Assembly: GCA_016934395.1 (NCBI GenBank) | Contig: JAFGSZ010000122.1 | Location: forward strand, 1 to 46,849 | Reading direction: 5' to 3' | Length of the DNA: 46,849 nt | Source of the DNA: Bacteroidales bacterium | GTDB lineage: Bacteria > Bacteroidota > Bacteroidia > Bacteroidales > UBA10428 | Shown here: piece by piece, positions 17,834 through 27,420 of the stretch | Position numbering within the stretch: the stretch's first letter is position 1 | Layout: each line of letters begins with the position of its first letter | Notes under the pieces: generated by a model | The model's database searches: none | What the model was told of the DNA's origin: nothing | What the model saw: only the letters and a program-made list of their open reading frames with translations | Made by a program: the position numbers and the translations under genes

Positions 17834-18652
17834 TTGAAAAAAATACTACAAAGAATTACTCAACAATTTAAAGAGCTAACCGGGAAAATCACAGTTAAAA
17901 TATGGGTAATTGCCGGGATAACAATTATTGCTTTGGGGTACCTGGTGCCGGTTTCACTTGCTCCTGTAAAAACTTTAAAACATTTAAATCATTTTGCCCT
18001 TGCAGATTCGGTTTTTACAGAACAATATAAAATAATAAATAAATCGCCTGAATTAGCCCTTCTGGCAAAGGAAAAAGGATTTAAAGAAGCACAACTCAGC
18101 ATGGCGAAAAGTGATTCGATTGGTCTAAAAATCAATTTTAAAGACAGTACCCTTTCCCTGGTTATAAAAGGTGTTACAATTCACGCGGCAGAAATTAAAA
18201 ATTATAAAATAGACAAGGTATTCTTTGCCATTGAGAATTTAACATCTGCAAAATTATTTTCATCTCCGCTAAATATTCAGCATGAATCGGCCACCATAGT
18301 TAAAGAACCGATAATTGTGAAACATGCCCCAAAAGATGCTGCTGAAGCTGCACAACAAGCCTATATGCCCGATACCCTTCAAAAAAATCCCGCATTCCTT
18401 AGCATGGTGTGTACATATAATATTCAACTTATTGTTAAACAGGTTGAAAAAGAATCTTTTAAAGACAAAAAAATCGGGATTAGATTCGATTTTAAAAATT
18501 ATGTGCAAAAAACAGCAAATACTATTTGGAGTATCCTCCGATTACAAATTCCGGAATACAAACCCGTGATCCAATTATATGTGTCCGGGGATGATATACG
18601 AACAATATACAGGGCGTTACCCCGAAATGCCATGGTGGTTATTTACTATTAA
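17834..18652 (+). CDS. Membrane protein resembling L,D-transpeptidase without active site
   Basis: A 272-residue protein starting with TTG; the first internal ATG would remove the membrane segment, so TTG is preferred. A TM helix lies at about 24-42, then a VPV...K...LADSV segment similar in spacing to the upstream transpeptidase, a beta-rich middle, and a C-terminus GDDIRTIYRALPRNAMVVIY that parallels EDLELVYRSLNIGSKVFIY of that enzyme. No H-G-C motif exists and the likely site has QLYVSG instead. I read it as a diverged, inactive partner; this is an inference from eye alignment. Confidence 0.6.
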   Translation: MKKILQRITQQFKELTGKITVKIWVIAGITIIALGYLVPVSLAPVKTLKHLNHFALADSVFTEQYKIINKSPELALLAKEKGFKEAQLSMAKSDSIGLKINFKDSTLSLVIKGVTIHAAEIKNYKIDKVFFAIENLTSAKLFSSPLNIQHESATIVKEPIIVKHAPKDAAEAAQQAYMPDTLQKNPAFLSMVCTYNIQLIVKQVEKESFKDKKIGIRFDFKNYVQKTANTIWSILRLQIPEYKPVIQLYVSGDDIRTIYRALPRNAMVVIYY

Positions 18653-18698
18653 TTCTGTGCTGAATAAAATAATCGTAAATATTAATGTAATACAGATC

Positions 18699-18839
18699 AT
18701 GAAAACAACAGGAACAACAACAAAGGATAAAAAAGATTATGGGGCACTTCCCCTTATACTTTTTGTAATTGGTATAGTTGCCGCAACTATCATCCTGAAA
18801 TATGTACTGAAATATTTTCAGCAGGGCAGGCCGCAATAA
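18699..18839 (+). CDS. 46-residue single-pass membrane protein
   Basis: Starts at ATG 18699 (MKTTGTTTKDKKDYG), with one TM segment at about residues 17-36 (LPLILFVIGIVAATIILKYV) and a short polar tail ending GRPQ. It lies 46 bp after the transpeptidase-like gene and completes the envelope cluster. A longer frame beginning at 18579 overlaps the preceding gene and is not favoured. Function unknown. Confidence 0.55.
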   Translation: MKTTGTTTKDKKDYGALPLILFVIGIVAATIILKYVLKYFQQGRPQ

Positions 18840-18869
18840 TGCTGCTATTTGTATTGGGAATACGGGTAC

Positions 18870-20114
18870 TTATTGAAACAACCGTTTTAAATGCCTCTCA
18901 AATAAATTATAGGTTACATTTTTCGAAATATTAGACCGGTAGGCTGCCAGGGCATTGTAGAACTCATCACCCATTTCTACAGCAATTTTGTATCCCACAT
19001 GGATCAATTGTCTGAAACTGGGGTTAAAATCCATACATTTCTGATCATGAATAAGAGCTTCCGAAAATTCTTTGCTGCTCCATCCTGAAACCTCAGTTTC
19101 GCCCGGAAGTTTCGATTTGGTTATATTCAGCACTGTGGCATAGGGTCCTGTAAGTTCATCGAACCGTTTCAGGGAATTAATATAAATCTTTTTGGCAATT
19201 TCGAGTCCCTTGCCGCCCGACTGGGCCAAACCGATTACTTCCTCCAGCCAGGTTGTACCTGCAGTTTTTACATGTATCCCTGCATCAAATTTTTGAATAG
19301 CCTTGCGAATAGCAGGATAGATAGAAAACTTATCGCTTCCGCTATGTACGCTTAGTTTCAGGTTAGCGGGCAAATCCAGAATTTCAACGGCATATTTTAC
19401 AACGGCTACGTCCTGTTCAAATTCTTTTTCAAACAAGGCAACATCACCGATATAATCTACACCTTTGGCAAACAACCCGGTAAATTTAGGTGCAATGGTT
19501 TGCACTTCAACTCCCTGATATTTTAACTCGGCAAGAATAAAGAATAAATCCAGAGGCGTTTGTGCATGTTCAGTTTCGTCCATCGACACTTCCGGAATAA
19601 AATTATTCTTCCCTTTTTTAGACTCTATATACTTGTAAATTTTAGATACTTCCTGAATGGCTAATAAATATTTACTTGCCGTATCTTTTAAGAATGATTC
19701 GGTAACTTTAAATTCCTTATTAATACCGGGAATAGATAAGCCGCCCAGGTATTTACCATGACGTTTAACAAATGCTGAAATGCTCCTGCTTTCGGCAGAT
19801 TTTGATATAAAATGTGCTACATCAATAGTAAAAAAGTTACTGTAGTGTATAAATTCATCAACTGTTTCCAACCCGATATGGTCCGCATCAATATAATAAC
19901 CTGCGTTCCATTGTTTTGCTTTTACAGCCTCATCAGCTTCTTTTTTTACTGAAGCCTGCGTGGTTTTTACAATGGTATGTTCCCTGAAGGATTTGTTCCA
20001 AACCGGTACAACCGGTATACCCAATTCATTTATTTTTTGGATAGCCTCAAGCTGGGCTCCACCCTCCATTGTAAAACGGTCGCCAATACCAAATGAATAT
20101 TTCTCTATTAACAT
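18870..20114 (-). CDS. uxaE: Tagaturonate epimerase UxaE
   Basis: A 414-residue protein of the UxaE family, which epimerises D-tagaturonate at C4 to D-fructuronate and so replaces the usual UxaB/UxaA route. The family start KYSFGIGDRF and TIM-barrel strands such as YYIDADHIGL, FIPEVSMDET and LSVHSGSDKFS are present; the acidic and His residues here suit metal binding. It is 17 bp after uxaC, its pathway neighbour, which supports the function. Product mannonate and KDG steps are not in this window. Confidence 0.85.
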   Translation of the reverse strand: MLIEKYSFGIGDRFTMEGGAQLEAIQKINELGIPVVPVWNKSFREHTIVKTTQASVKKEADEAVKAKQWNAGYYIDADHIGLETVDEFIHYSNFFTIDVAHFISKSAESRSISAFVKRHGKYLGGLSIPGINKEFKVTESFLKDTASKYLLAIQEVSKIYKYIESKKGKNNFIPEVSMDETEHAQTPLDLFFILAELKYQGVEVQTIAPKFTGLFAKGVDYIGDVALFEKEFEQDVAVVKYAVEILDLPANLKLSVHSGSDKFSIYPAIRKAIQKFDAGIHVKTAGTTWLEEVIGLAQSGGKGLEIAKKIYINSLKRFDELTGPYATVLNITKSKLPGETEVSGWSSKEFSEALIHDQKCMDFNPSFRQLIHVGYKIAVEMGDEFYNALAAYRSNISKNVTYNLFERHLKRLFQ

Positions 20115-20131
20115 TACCTTCAGAATTTTAA

Positions 20132-21532
20132 TTAGAAATTAAAATAGTTTTTTGCGTTATTGTAACAAATATCTTCAACCATGTTGCCCAGAATTTTTTT
20201 GTCATCGGGCAATTCACCATTTTCTACATCTGTAGCAATCAGATTGCATAATATCCTGCGAAAGTATTCATGCCGCGGATAAGACAGAAAACTGCGCGAA
20301 TCGGTGAGCATGCCTACAAACCGGCTAAGTAAACCAAGTACAGAAAGCGTATTCAACTGGTCTTCCATTCCTTTTTTCTGATCGAGAAACCACCAGCCTG
20401 AGCCCCATTGTAATTTTCCGGGAACACTTCCATCCTGAAAATTCCCAATCATGGTTGCCACAATTTCATTATCGGCCGGATTCAGATTATACAGTATGGT
20501 TTTTGCGAGTTTTCCTTCACTGTTAAGCCGGTCGAAAAACCGGGACATTGATGTGGCAATTTTAAAATCTCCAATAGAATCGAAACCAATATCAGGGCCC
20601 AGCTTTTTATACATGCGGGTATTATTATTTCTCATGGCTCCGAAATGGAACTGTTGTGTCCAGCCTTTTTCATAATCCATAACCGCCAGGTCGTAAAGAG
20701 CAGCAGATTTAAATTTGTTGATTTCTTCAGCTGAAAGGGATTTATTTTTTTTCAGCTTGCTGAAAATATTTTCAATTTCCCGGGGAGTATAGACTCCAAC
20801 ATAAAATTCTTCCAGGCCATGGTCTGACAGCCGGCATCCGTTTTCATGGAAATAATCGTGACGCATCTTTAAAACTTCAAGTAGTGACCGGTAACTGCTT
20901 ATTTCTTTTCCGGCACTGGCACCCAGCCTATTAATATATTCATTAAATGACGCTGAATCTTCAACAGCCATAGATTTATCAGGTCGCCAGGCAGGTATAA
21001 GCCGCATATTCTGATTTTCTTTTGCATACTGCTGATGATATTCAAGAGTATCTGAAGGATCGTCAGTAGTACATACCACTTCCACATTCATTTTATTTAA
21101 TAACCCTCTTACCCTGAAGTCTTCAGAATTCAGCATAATATTGGCTTTATCATAGATGCTTTTTGCTGATTCGGGGGTCAACAAATCGTGTATGTCAAAG
21201 TATCTTTTTAATTCGAGCTGGGTCCAGTGAAACACAGGATTACGGAAAGTATAAGGAATGGTCTCGGCCCATTTTTTAAATTTCTCCCAATCCGAGGCAT
21301 CGCCAGTACAATATTTTTCTGCCACTCCATTAGTGCGCATTGCCCGCCATTTATAATGATCTCCATGCAGCCAGGCCTGAGTTATATTTTCAAATTTTGT
21401 ATTCTCTGCAATCTGGCGCGGTATAAGGTGATTGTGATAATCTATAATGGGCATTTTTACAGCATGCTCGTGGTACAGGTATTCTGCAGTTTTTGTTTGT
21501 AACAGGAAATTCTCATCCAGAAATTTTTTCAT
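20132..21532 (-). CDS. uxaC: Glucuronate (uronate) isomerase UxaC
   Basis: A 466-residue enzyme of normal length that converts D-galacturonate to D-tagaturonate and D-glucuronate to D-fructuronate in the cytoplasm. Recognisable blocks are the N-terminal MPIIDYHNHLIPRQIAEN with the metal-binding His pair, the FRVRGLL/CTTDDP region, QFHFGAMRNNNTRMYK and GSGWWFLDQK, MLTDSRSFLSYPRHEYFRR near the end. It is co-transcribed with uxaE and takes in the galacturonate released by the pectin enzymes upstream. Confidence 0.97.
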   Translation of the reverse strand: MKKFLDENFLLQTKTAEYLYHEHAVKMPIIDYHNHLIPRQIAENTKFENITQAWLHGDHYKWRAMRTNGVAEKYCTGDASDWEKFKKWAETIPYTFRNPVFHWTQLELKRYFDIHDLLTPESAKSIYDKANIMLNSEDFRVRGLLNKMNVEVVCTTDDPSDTLEYHQQYAKENQNMRLIPAWRPDKSMAVEDSASFNEYINRLGASAGKEISSYRSLLEVLKMRHDYFHENGCRLSDHGLEEFYVGVYTPREIENIFSKLKKNKSLSAEEINKFKSAALYDLAVMDYEKGWTQQFHFGAMRNNNTRMYKKLGPDIGFDSIGDFKIATSMSRFFDRLNSEGKLAKTILYNLNPADNEIVATMIGNFQDGSVPGKLQWGSGWWFLDQKKGMEDQLNTLSVLGLLSRFVGMLTDSRSFLSYPRHEYFRRILCNLIATDVENGELPDDKKILGNMVEDICYNNAKNYFNF

Positions 21533-21688
21533 CTTAAATTTTTATTTATAGCTTTTCGGGTTTGCTAATCTATTTATCCAATAAGACTATAAAGTTCTAA
21601 TTTTTTAACTTTAATACATAATATATTTTATACACTTTCACTATCCAGAAATAAAACGGAAATACAATATAAAATGATTCCCTTTATA

Positions 21689-23005
21689 TTATTGTTCTTT
21701 ATAGCATTTTCCAAGGTTTAAAAAATTACTGCAATTTCTTTCATTTACTGAAGCAGTAACAGCATAAATCTCACCCGAAATAAGTTCGCACGAATTCTGT
21801 GTAAAATCATCAATGCTCAATAACTGATCGCTGGTAAATGTCAAAATATCTCTCCCTCTTCCCATTGAATACGTGATTCGTTTTCCTGTTGATGTTTTTA
21901 ATACAACATTACCTCTGATCCCCACCAATTCGTTGAAATAAAGAATGAGATTTTTACCCTCAATTTTAAAGCCATTTACCTCCTGCTTTTTTTTGTTTTC
22001 CGGGTCCCATTTTCCATCAAAAGTCCAGCGGGCATTAATCTGTTCCGGCAGAATTTTTCCGGGCCATGTGTCCACATTATCCCCAAACCAGTTAAAATTT
22101 CCACCTTCACGTGAGCACTGGTAATAATAATACCGGTCGCCGTAAAGATAAGGCCTGTTTTTTTCAGGTTCATCAGGGTAGGTGACTCTCCATATTGGTT
22201 TATCTACCAAGGTTTTGGAAAAATTACAGTGTAATAAAAAAAATTGTGCATCATAATGATGTCTTCCAAGCATAAATCCTTGCACTCCGTCGAACCTGCA
22301 GTTCTCAAGAACAAATTTCTGGTCCCTATTTACAGGAGCAGCATGCCAGATGGTCGCAGTTTCTTTTACCTCATAAAATTCTGAGTCGCGAATGTAACAC
22401 CAGCCCCGCGGGCAAACAAAATCTACGGCCCCTTCAAAATAACATCCGGCATGATAATACATACCTTCTTTGTAATTCCAAAGCGAAACGGTATCTCCCC
22501 CCCTGCTTATTACCCTGCAGTTTAGCAGAATGGTCCTTGTACCGTTTCCATAAATGGTAAATGCATGTTTATCGGTTTCAGGCTGCGTATTTATAATGGT
22601 AAGGTTTTTTAAAATTATGTCATCACCATGGATATTAATCACTGCAGGTCCAATATTATCAGGGGTTTTTATCCAGTCTTCACGCAACTGAGAAAATTGA
22701 ATAACTACACTGTCAGGATGCTCGCCTACAAGAGTGATATAGTCGGTTTCAAGCCTGATTTTTTCGTTATAAATCCCGGTTTTAATCAGAATCACAACCC
22801 GCTCGTAATTGTACATTGGCAACGACTCAACAGCATCAGTTAATGAAGTAAAATCACCACTGCCATCCTGGGCCACAATTATATCATAGCTTGTCTTGTT
22901 GGAATAACCTTCAGTTGTGAAAAGAAAGAATAAAACTATGCTAATTATTTTCAAAAAATAATCCGTTGTTCCTGCCTTATTATCTGATTTATACTTTTTC
23001 AACAT
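21689..23005 (-). CDS. CE8 pectin methylesterase-like protein
   Basis: A right-handed beta-helix protein of 438 residues from the ATG at 23005 (an in-frame TTG at 23026 is less likely). A signal peptide or anchor lies near residues 15-35. Family CE8 removes methyl esters from homogalacturonan. It keeps the two key acids, Asp171 (GGDTVSLW) and Asp195 (GAVDFVCP), and Arg248 (MLGRHHY). The oxyanion Gln before the first Asp is Gly, and the Trp after LGR is His, so activity or specificity may differ. A C-terminal beta domain follows (about 340-438). It lies downstream of the GH28 terminator and so has its own unit. Confidence 0.8.
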   Translation of the reverse strand: MLKKYKSDNKAGTTDYFLKIISIVLFFLFTTEGYSNKTSYDIIVAQDGSGDFTSLTDAVESLPMYNYERVVILIKTGIYNEKIRLETDYITLVGEHPDSVVIQFSQLREDWIKTPDNIGPAVINIHGDDIILKNLTIINTQPETDKHAFTIYGNGTRTILLNCRVISRGGDTVSLWNYKEGMYYHAGCYFEGAVDFVCPRGWCYIRDSEFYEVKETATIWHAAPVNRDQKFVLENCRFDGVQGFMLGRHHYDAQFFLLHCNFSKTLVDKPIWRVTYPDEPEKNRPYLYGDRYYYYQCSREGGNFNWFGDNVDTWPGKILPEQINARWTFDGKWDPENKKKQEVNGFKIEGKNLILYFNELVGIRGNVVLKTSTGKRITYSMGRGRDILTFTSDQLLSIDDFTQNSCELISGEIYAVTASVNERNCSNFLNLGKCYKEQ

Positions 23006-23111
23006 AATTTTCAAGGGTTGAAGCAATTATAATGGAATACAAATTATTAGCAATATTACTGGCAATACCGGGAAATATAAAATTTTGGAATTTTAAGAGT
23101 TCAGCAAAATT

Positions 23112-23144
23112 TAAAAAAACAAACAGGATCAATCCTGTTTGTTC
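23112..23144 (-). terminator. Intrinsic terminator of the GH105-DUF4861-GH28 operon
   Basis: AACAAACAGGA (23118-23128) pairs with TCCTGTTTGTT (23133-23143). On the minus strand a run of seven T follows. It lies 200 bp after the GH28 stop and before the CE8 gene. The rest of 23006-23339 holds nothing else that I can identify. Confidence 0.75.
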
Positions 23145-23339
23145 TTTTACTTCCCAACTTCGAAAACCAACACTGCGATTCATTTCACTTCCAATATAAA
23201 AACATTAATAAAAACCACCGGCATATCTATGAGGTGCAAATCATAAAATACTTACGGTTCATTCGAAAATACAGTAGTAATACATTTTTATGAAAATTAT
23301 AATTAATACTTTTTAAAATCCTGAAATATTCATTTTATC

Positions 23340-24788
23340 CTAATCGTTTATGCAATTTTCAGAAACCTTTTTATTTGCTATGAAATTGCCATTTATAAAC
23401 ACATTATCCAAATTCAGGTTACGAACCCCCGACACAAAATTATCATCAGAAGATCCGTCAAACTTCGAATTATCAATATAGATATTATACACACAATCCT
23501 CATTTTCTATACCCTGCAGGTATAAGGGATATTTGCTTTTTTTACTCTTTATATTACTGATATGGACATTACGAATTACAGGTAAAAATTTATCGGATTC
23601 CACATTCTCCGAATCATACAGGCAATTTATTTTTACAACGGCTTCTTTAACTTCGCCAACTTTTATATTTCTAACAAATATATTTTCTACTATCCCTCCT
23701 CTTTCAGTATTGGTTTTAATTCGAATGGCCCGGTCAAGTTCTGGGCTGTTCATGGTGCAATTTTCGACAAATACATTTTTACACCCGCCTGATATTTCAC
23801 TGCCTATCACTACGCCACCATGCCCGTTGCGCATTTCACAATTTCTTACAATAATATTTTCACTGGGTACATTCCAACGTCTGCCGTCTTCATCTCTTCC
23901 TGATTTGATAGCGATACAGTCATCTCCTGTATTAAAAAAACATTCTTCGATTAACACATTTTTACACGACTCGGGATCACATCCATCGTTATTAGGACCT
24001 GTGCTGTTTGCGGTAACTCTGCGAACAATTATATTCTCAGACAGCAGCGGATGGATAATCCAAAACGGTGCATTCTCTATGGTAATATCTTCTATCAGGA
24101 TATTCTCACAACTATTAAATTGTATAAATGGCGGACGTAAAAAATTACCCTCTCCAAACTGACGCTGATCAACAGGAGTTTCATTCTTATTATACCATAT
24201 TAATTTTGGACGATCTTCAGGATTCGACTGACTTTCCATGCCTTTCTCCCAGCCATATTCTTTTCTTCCCTTCCATATCCACCAGTTCTCTTCATTTGCC
24301 TGGCCATCGAGTTTCCCTTTTCCGGTGATCGCTATATTTTTTTGCTTGTAGGCATATATCAGGGGTGAATAGTTATAACAATCCACGCCCTCCCAACGGG
24401 AAAGCACTAATGGCAGGTAATCATTCGGATCGGTTGAAAATTTTAAGATTGCCCCTTCTTCCAGGTGAAGGTTTACATTACTTAACATATGCAATGCTCC
24501 GGTAAGATACACACCTTTTGGCACCAGCACAGTTCCACCACCTTTTTTGCTGCATTTTTCAATGGCATTTTTCAGGGCCATTGTACAATCTGTTTTGCCG
24601 TCTGCAATAGCACCAAATTTTGTAATGTTATATACTTTGTCTTTAAATACAGGCGCCACTATCTGCTGTAAAATAGCGTCCATCTGACCCCAACCCGGCT
24701 CTGAAGTTTGACCAATTGCCGTTTGCACTGAAACTGACAAAAATATTACCAGCCATAAACTATTTAAAAGGCTATTATTTTTTTTCAT
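23340..24788 (-). CDS. GH28 polygalacturonase family enzyme
   Basis: A 482-residue exported enzyme: signal 1-26 (ending AIGQ), then a pectate-type right-handed beta-helix. All GH28 landmarks are present: NNDGCD with Asp268, GDDCIA with Asp289 and Asp290 as acid/base residues, NGHGG with His323, and RIKTN for substrate binding. It hydrolyses alpha-1,4 galacturonosyl bonds. The open layout and the exo-type genes around suggest an exo-acting or rhamnogalacturonan-directed enzyme, which the sequence alone cannot decide. It is third in the operon with GH105 and DUF4861. Confidence 0.95.
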   Translation of the reverse strand: MKKNNSLLNSLWLVIFLSVSVQTAIGQTSEPGWGQMDAILQQIVAPVFKDKVYNITKFGAIADGKTDCTMALKNAIEKCSKKGGGTVLVPKGVYLTGALHMLSNVNLHLEEGAILKFSTDPNDYLPLVLSRWEGVDCYNYSPLIYAYKQKNIAITGKGKLDGQANEENWWIWKGRKEYGWEKGMESQSNPEDRPKLIWYNKNETPVDQRQFGEGNFLRPPFIQFNSCENILIEDITIENAPFWIIHPLLSENIIVRRVTANSTGPNNDGCDPESCKNVLIEECFFNTGDDCIAIKSGRDEDGRRWNVPSENIIVRNCEMRNGHGGVVIGSEISGGCKNVFVENCTMNSPELDRAIRIKTNTERGGIVENIFVRNIKVGEVKEAVVKINCLYDSENVESDKFLPVIRNVHISNIKSKKSKYPLYLQGIENEDCVYNIYIDNSKFDGSSDDNFVSGVRNLNLDNVFINGNFIANKKVSENCIND

Positions 24789-24826
24789 CGTTATATCTCT
24801 TCAAATTAATAATCAATACTATTTAT

Positions 24827-26086
24827 CTATCTGTTATTACCAGTTTTTATCTGATTTTGTATTTTAACAAACACAGGTTGTGTAAGCAGGGCGCAGTATT
24901 CTTCCAGGTAATCAATAAATTCAGTTTTTGATTTGATCGCGTCCGGTTCCAGTTCCCATGCCGCGAGGAAATAATACCCCAACCTGTTGTTTTCAGGAGA
25001 CAACACAACAACATAACTATATTCGTCTTCAGATACCTGGATCAAACGATCCACGGGAAAGAGCACGGCAAGACCTAACAGGTCACCATTAAGACTTTGT
25101 TTTCCCCATGTGGCCAGGTAGTTCCAACCTGCATTTTTTTCACCAATGATAACTTCTGCGTTGGGATCTTTTCCTATTCCGGTGCAAAGATTATCTATCT
25201 GTCCCTTTATCTTCAGCCGGTGATATGTAGCTCTTGAACCTGCTTTTATTGATAAATACGATTCAAGGGTAAGCTTATTGTTTCCTGCTTCCCAACCATA
25301 ATAATCTGTTTTAACCTCTGAAAATAAGTCGGTATTTGCCTTAATCCTGCACATCACACTGTCGGTAACTGCCACACGTTGTGCATTTTTCCCATCCCAG
25401 TATGCCACAGTACCAATACCAAGTGATGAACCTACTTTAAGAACATCCATACCCCATTCGGACATGTTATGATAAGATTCATATCCATCCTGCCCTACTT
25501 CAGGAAGTACCATGTGTGGTGTTTTTTTCCCGAATACATCAATTGCATTACGCCAGTCGAGATATAAACGATATCCAACTTTATCGGATTCCCACCCTGG
25601 ACCTTCATATTTTATATAAAAAGAATGATCCGTGCACTCTTCAGGCACTCTTAAAGAATCAACAGGCTGAAATGCGCCGCCACCAACATATTTGTGATCC
25701 ACAAATTCCCCCCCGGTTTTATGCCATAGTTCAGCCAGTGTGCGTTTGGAGCAGGAACCGGAATCGTCCCTTTTTTCGAATTTTAACTCAATACTTGTCT
25801 CCGATAAAGCAGGCAAACTGACATTTAAAAATAACCGGCCGCCTGAATCAGACCAATCGGGTTTCTGGTGCTCTACACAAATTTCTTCTGATCCGATAAA
25901 AGCGGCCAGTTGTGTGTTTTGAAATTTTTCAGCCGGAATATTCAAACTATCATCACTAATTTCAAGAACTATATCTTTTAATTCAAACGGATGAGGGTTT
26001 GTTACCACAATTTTTACATCTTCTGAAAATTTTCCACGCTGACAGGAAACAGTAATTATCAGAAGGATCAGGTAATATTTTTTCAT
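24827..26086 (-). CDS. DUF4861 family lipoprotein
   Basis: A 419-residue lipoprotein from the ATG at 26086; Cys15 follows ITVS. An upstream ATG at 26128 adds 14 residues and spoils the signal, so it is not preferred. The DUF4861 family occurs in pectin and rhamnogalacturonan loci of Bacteroidota. Recognisable are the opening ISDDSLNIPAEKFQNTQLAA and the WESDKVGYRLYLDWRNAIDV block. A role in uronate-containing oligosaccharide hydrolysis is often suspected from context, but I cannot assign a reaction. It lies between GH105 and GH28. Confidence 0.85.
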   Translation of the reverse strand: MKKYYLILLIITVSCQRGKFSEDVKIVVTNPHPFELKDIVLEISDDSLNIPAEKFQNTQLAAFIGSEEICVEHQKPDWSDSGGRLFLNVSLPALSETSIELKFEKRDDSGSCSKRTLAELWHKTGGEFVDHKYVGGGAFQPVDSLRVPEECTDHSFYIKYEGPGWESDKVGYRLYLDWRNAIDVFGKKTPHMVLPEVGQDGYESYHNMSEWGMDVLKVGSSLGIGTVAYWDGKNAQRVAVTDSVMCRIKANTDLFSEVKTDYYGWEAGNNKLTLESYLSIKAGSRATYHRLKIKGQIDNLCTGIGKDPNAEVIIGEKNAGWNYLATWGKQSLNGDLLGLAVLFPVDRLIQVSEDEYSYVVVLSPENNRLGYYFLAAWELEPDAIKSKTEFIDYLEEYCALLTQPVFVKIQNQIKTGNNR

Positions 26087-26136
26087 AATATTTAAAATTT
26101 GGCCGTATACAAATTCCAGGTATTTCATCTATTCTA

Positions 26137-27327
26137 TTATCTTTTTAATTCAATGGCTGCCAGAATGAACGGGGCAACACCTTTCGGATCATTGTCTACC
26201 TGTTTTTCCGTAATATAGTATTCATAGCTGCCATCCCTGTAAGGATTTCCTCCCAGGCCGCAACCTCCGCATACATGAGTCATTGTCAGTAGTCCATCAG
26301 GTTCTTTAACAATAAATTCCTTGAGTATGGCATCAAATGAATCGGAAGCAATGTTGTTGAATTTTGCCGGCAGATACCCGTTTTTTGCCCCTTTGGCAAA
26401 AACATAGGTAAACATATTTGAACATGAAGCTTCAAGATAATTCCCTTCTCTGCCTCCATAATCAAGCACCTGATACCAAAGTCCGGTTTCCTTATCCCTT
26501 ACTTTAAGCAGCGCTTCGGAAACATTGTTTAATATTTTGATGATTTCTTCACGTTGCGGATGTTTTTCAGGTAAATAGTCGAGCACATCAACCAGCGCCA
26601 TGGTATACCATCCCATGGCCCGGCCCCAGAAATGTTTCGATCTGCCGGTAAGGGAATCGCACCAGGCCTGAGTACGGCTTTCATCCCAGGCATGATACAT
26701 TAATCCCGTTTTTTCATCTACCGTTTTTTCATATATGTGGGTAATCTGAAAAATCGCCTCATCAAACCATTCGGGTGCATTAAATTCCTGCGCATACTGC
26801 ACCATAAAAGGTGAAGCCATATAAATACCATCCAGCCACATTTGCCACGGATACCGTTTTTTATGCCAAAATCCGCCAGAATGTGTTGTTGGTTGATTTT
26901 CCAACTGAAAAATAAAATGCTGAATGGCCAGATTATATTTCTCTTCTCCTGTTCTTTTGTATAAAGTAATTAAATTTTTAGCCGGATTAATATAATCCAG
27001 GTTGTACTCTTCCAGATTATATTTTTTTACAGTACCATCAGGTTCAATAAAATAATCTACATAGGTTTTCAGGTATTCTGAATATTTATCGTTTAAAAAT
27101 CCAAGCTTATCAACAGCCTGTCCAAGCATGGCTACATCATACTGCCATTTTATTGTCCCTGAAGATTGTGTGAAATTTACCAGGCTGTCATATCGCGTCA
27201 TCACCGAATTTGCCATTTTTTGGGCAAAGGGCATGTTCATATCAGATTCCTTCGAAGATTCTCCGGATGACTGGCATCCAATTTCAAAAAATAATAAAAT
27301 CAGGACTGGGATAAATAATCCTTTCAT
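26137..27327 (-). CDS. GH105 unsaturated uronyl hydrolase lipoprotein
   Basis: A 396-residue alpha/alpha-barrel enzyme of the YteR/YesR type that removes the 4,5-unsaturated galacturonate left at the end of lyase products. Signal 1-17 with Cys18 (EIGC). Catalytic Asp166 lies in DGIYMASPF; other family blocks are MYHAWDESRTQ, FWGRAMGWYTMALVDVL and CGGCGLGG. It heads the operon with DUF4861 and GH28 and is the only intact one of three GH105 copies in this window. A conserved promoter block ends 26 bp upstream of its ATG. Confidence 0.95.
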   Translation of the reverse strand: MKGLFIPVLILLFFEIGCQSSGESSKESDMNMPFAQKMANSVMTRYDSLVNFTQSSGTIKWQYDVAMLGQAVDKLGFLNDKYSEYLKTYVDYFIEPDGTVKKYNLEEYNLDYINPAKNLITLYKRTGEEKYNLAIQHFIFQLENQPTTHSGGFWHKKRYPWQMWLDGIYMASPFMVQYAQEFNAPEWFDEAIFQITHIYEKTVDEKTGLMYHAWDESRTQAWCDSLTGRSKHFWGRAMGWYTMALVDVLDYLPEKHPQREEIIKILNNVSEALLKVRDKETGLWYQVLDYGGREGNYLEASCSNMFTYVFAKGAKNGYLPAKFNNIASDSFDAILKEFIVKEPDGLLTMTHVCGGCGLGGNPYRDGSYEYYITEKQVDNDPKGVAPFILAAIELKR

Positions 27328-27353
27328 AATTTTTCAGATTTATACAACCGAAA

Positions 27354-27420
27354 CAATTATACTAATCAATACATAAATCCAGGGTAGACATATTACCGGA
27401 AATCGGGGGATAAACTATCA
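27354..27420 (-). promoter_or_regulatory. Promoter block A of the PUL, before GH105
   Basis: In gene direction, 48 bp (27420-27373) with TATCCCCCG, then CGGTAATATGTCTACC and GGATTTAT, an 11-bp spacer and TATAATTG (27361-27354), one base from the TAnnTTTG -7 box. It aligns without gaps to blocks B (34569-34635) and C (38303-38369); 38 of the 48 motif positions are identical in all three. The likely activator is the hybrid regulator at 38747. The rest of 27328-27633 holds no gene. Confidence 0.65.

Noticed and set aside
23533-24162. 209-codon frame opposite the GH28 gene
   Set aside because: Antisense shadow; GH28 motifs on the other strand are complete.
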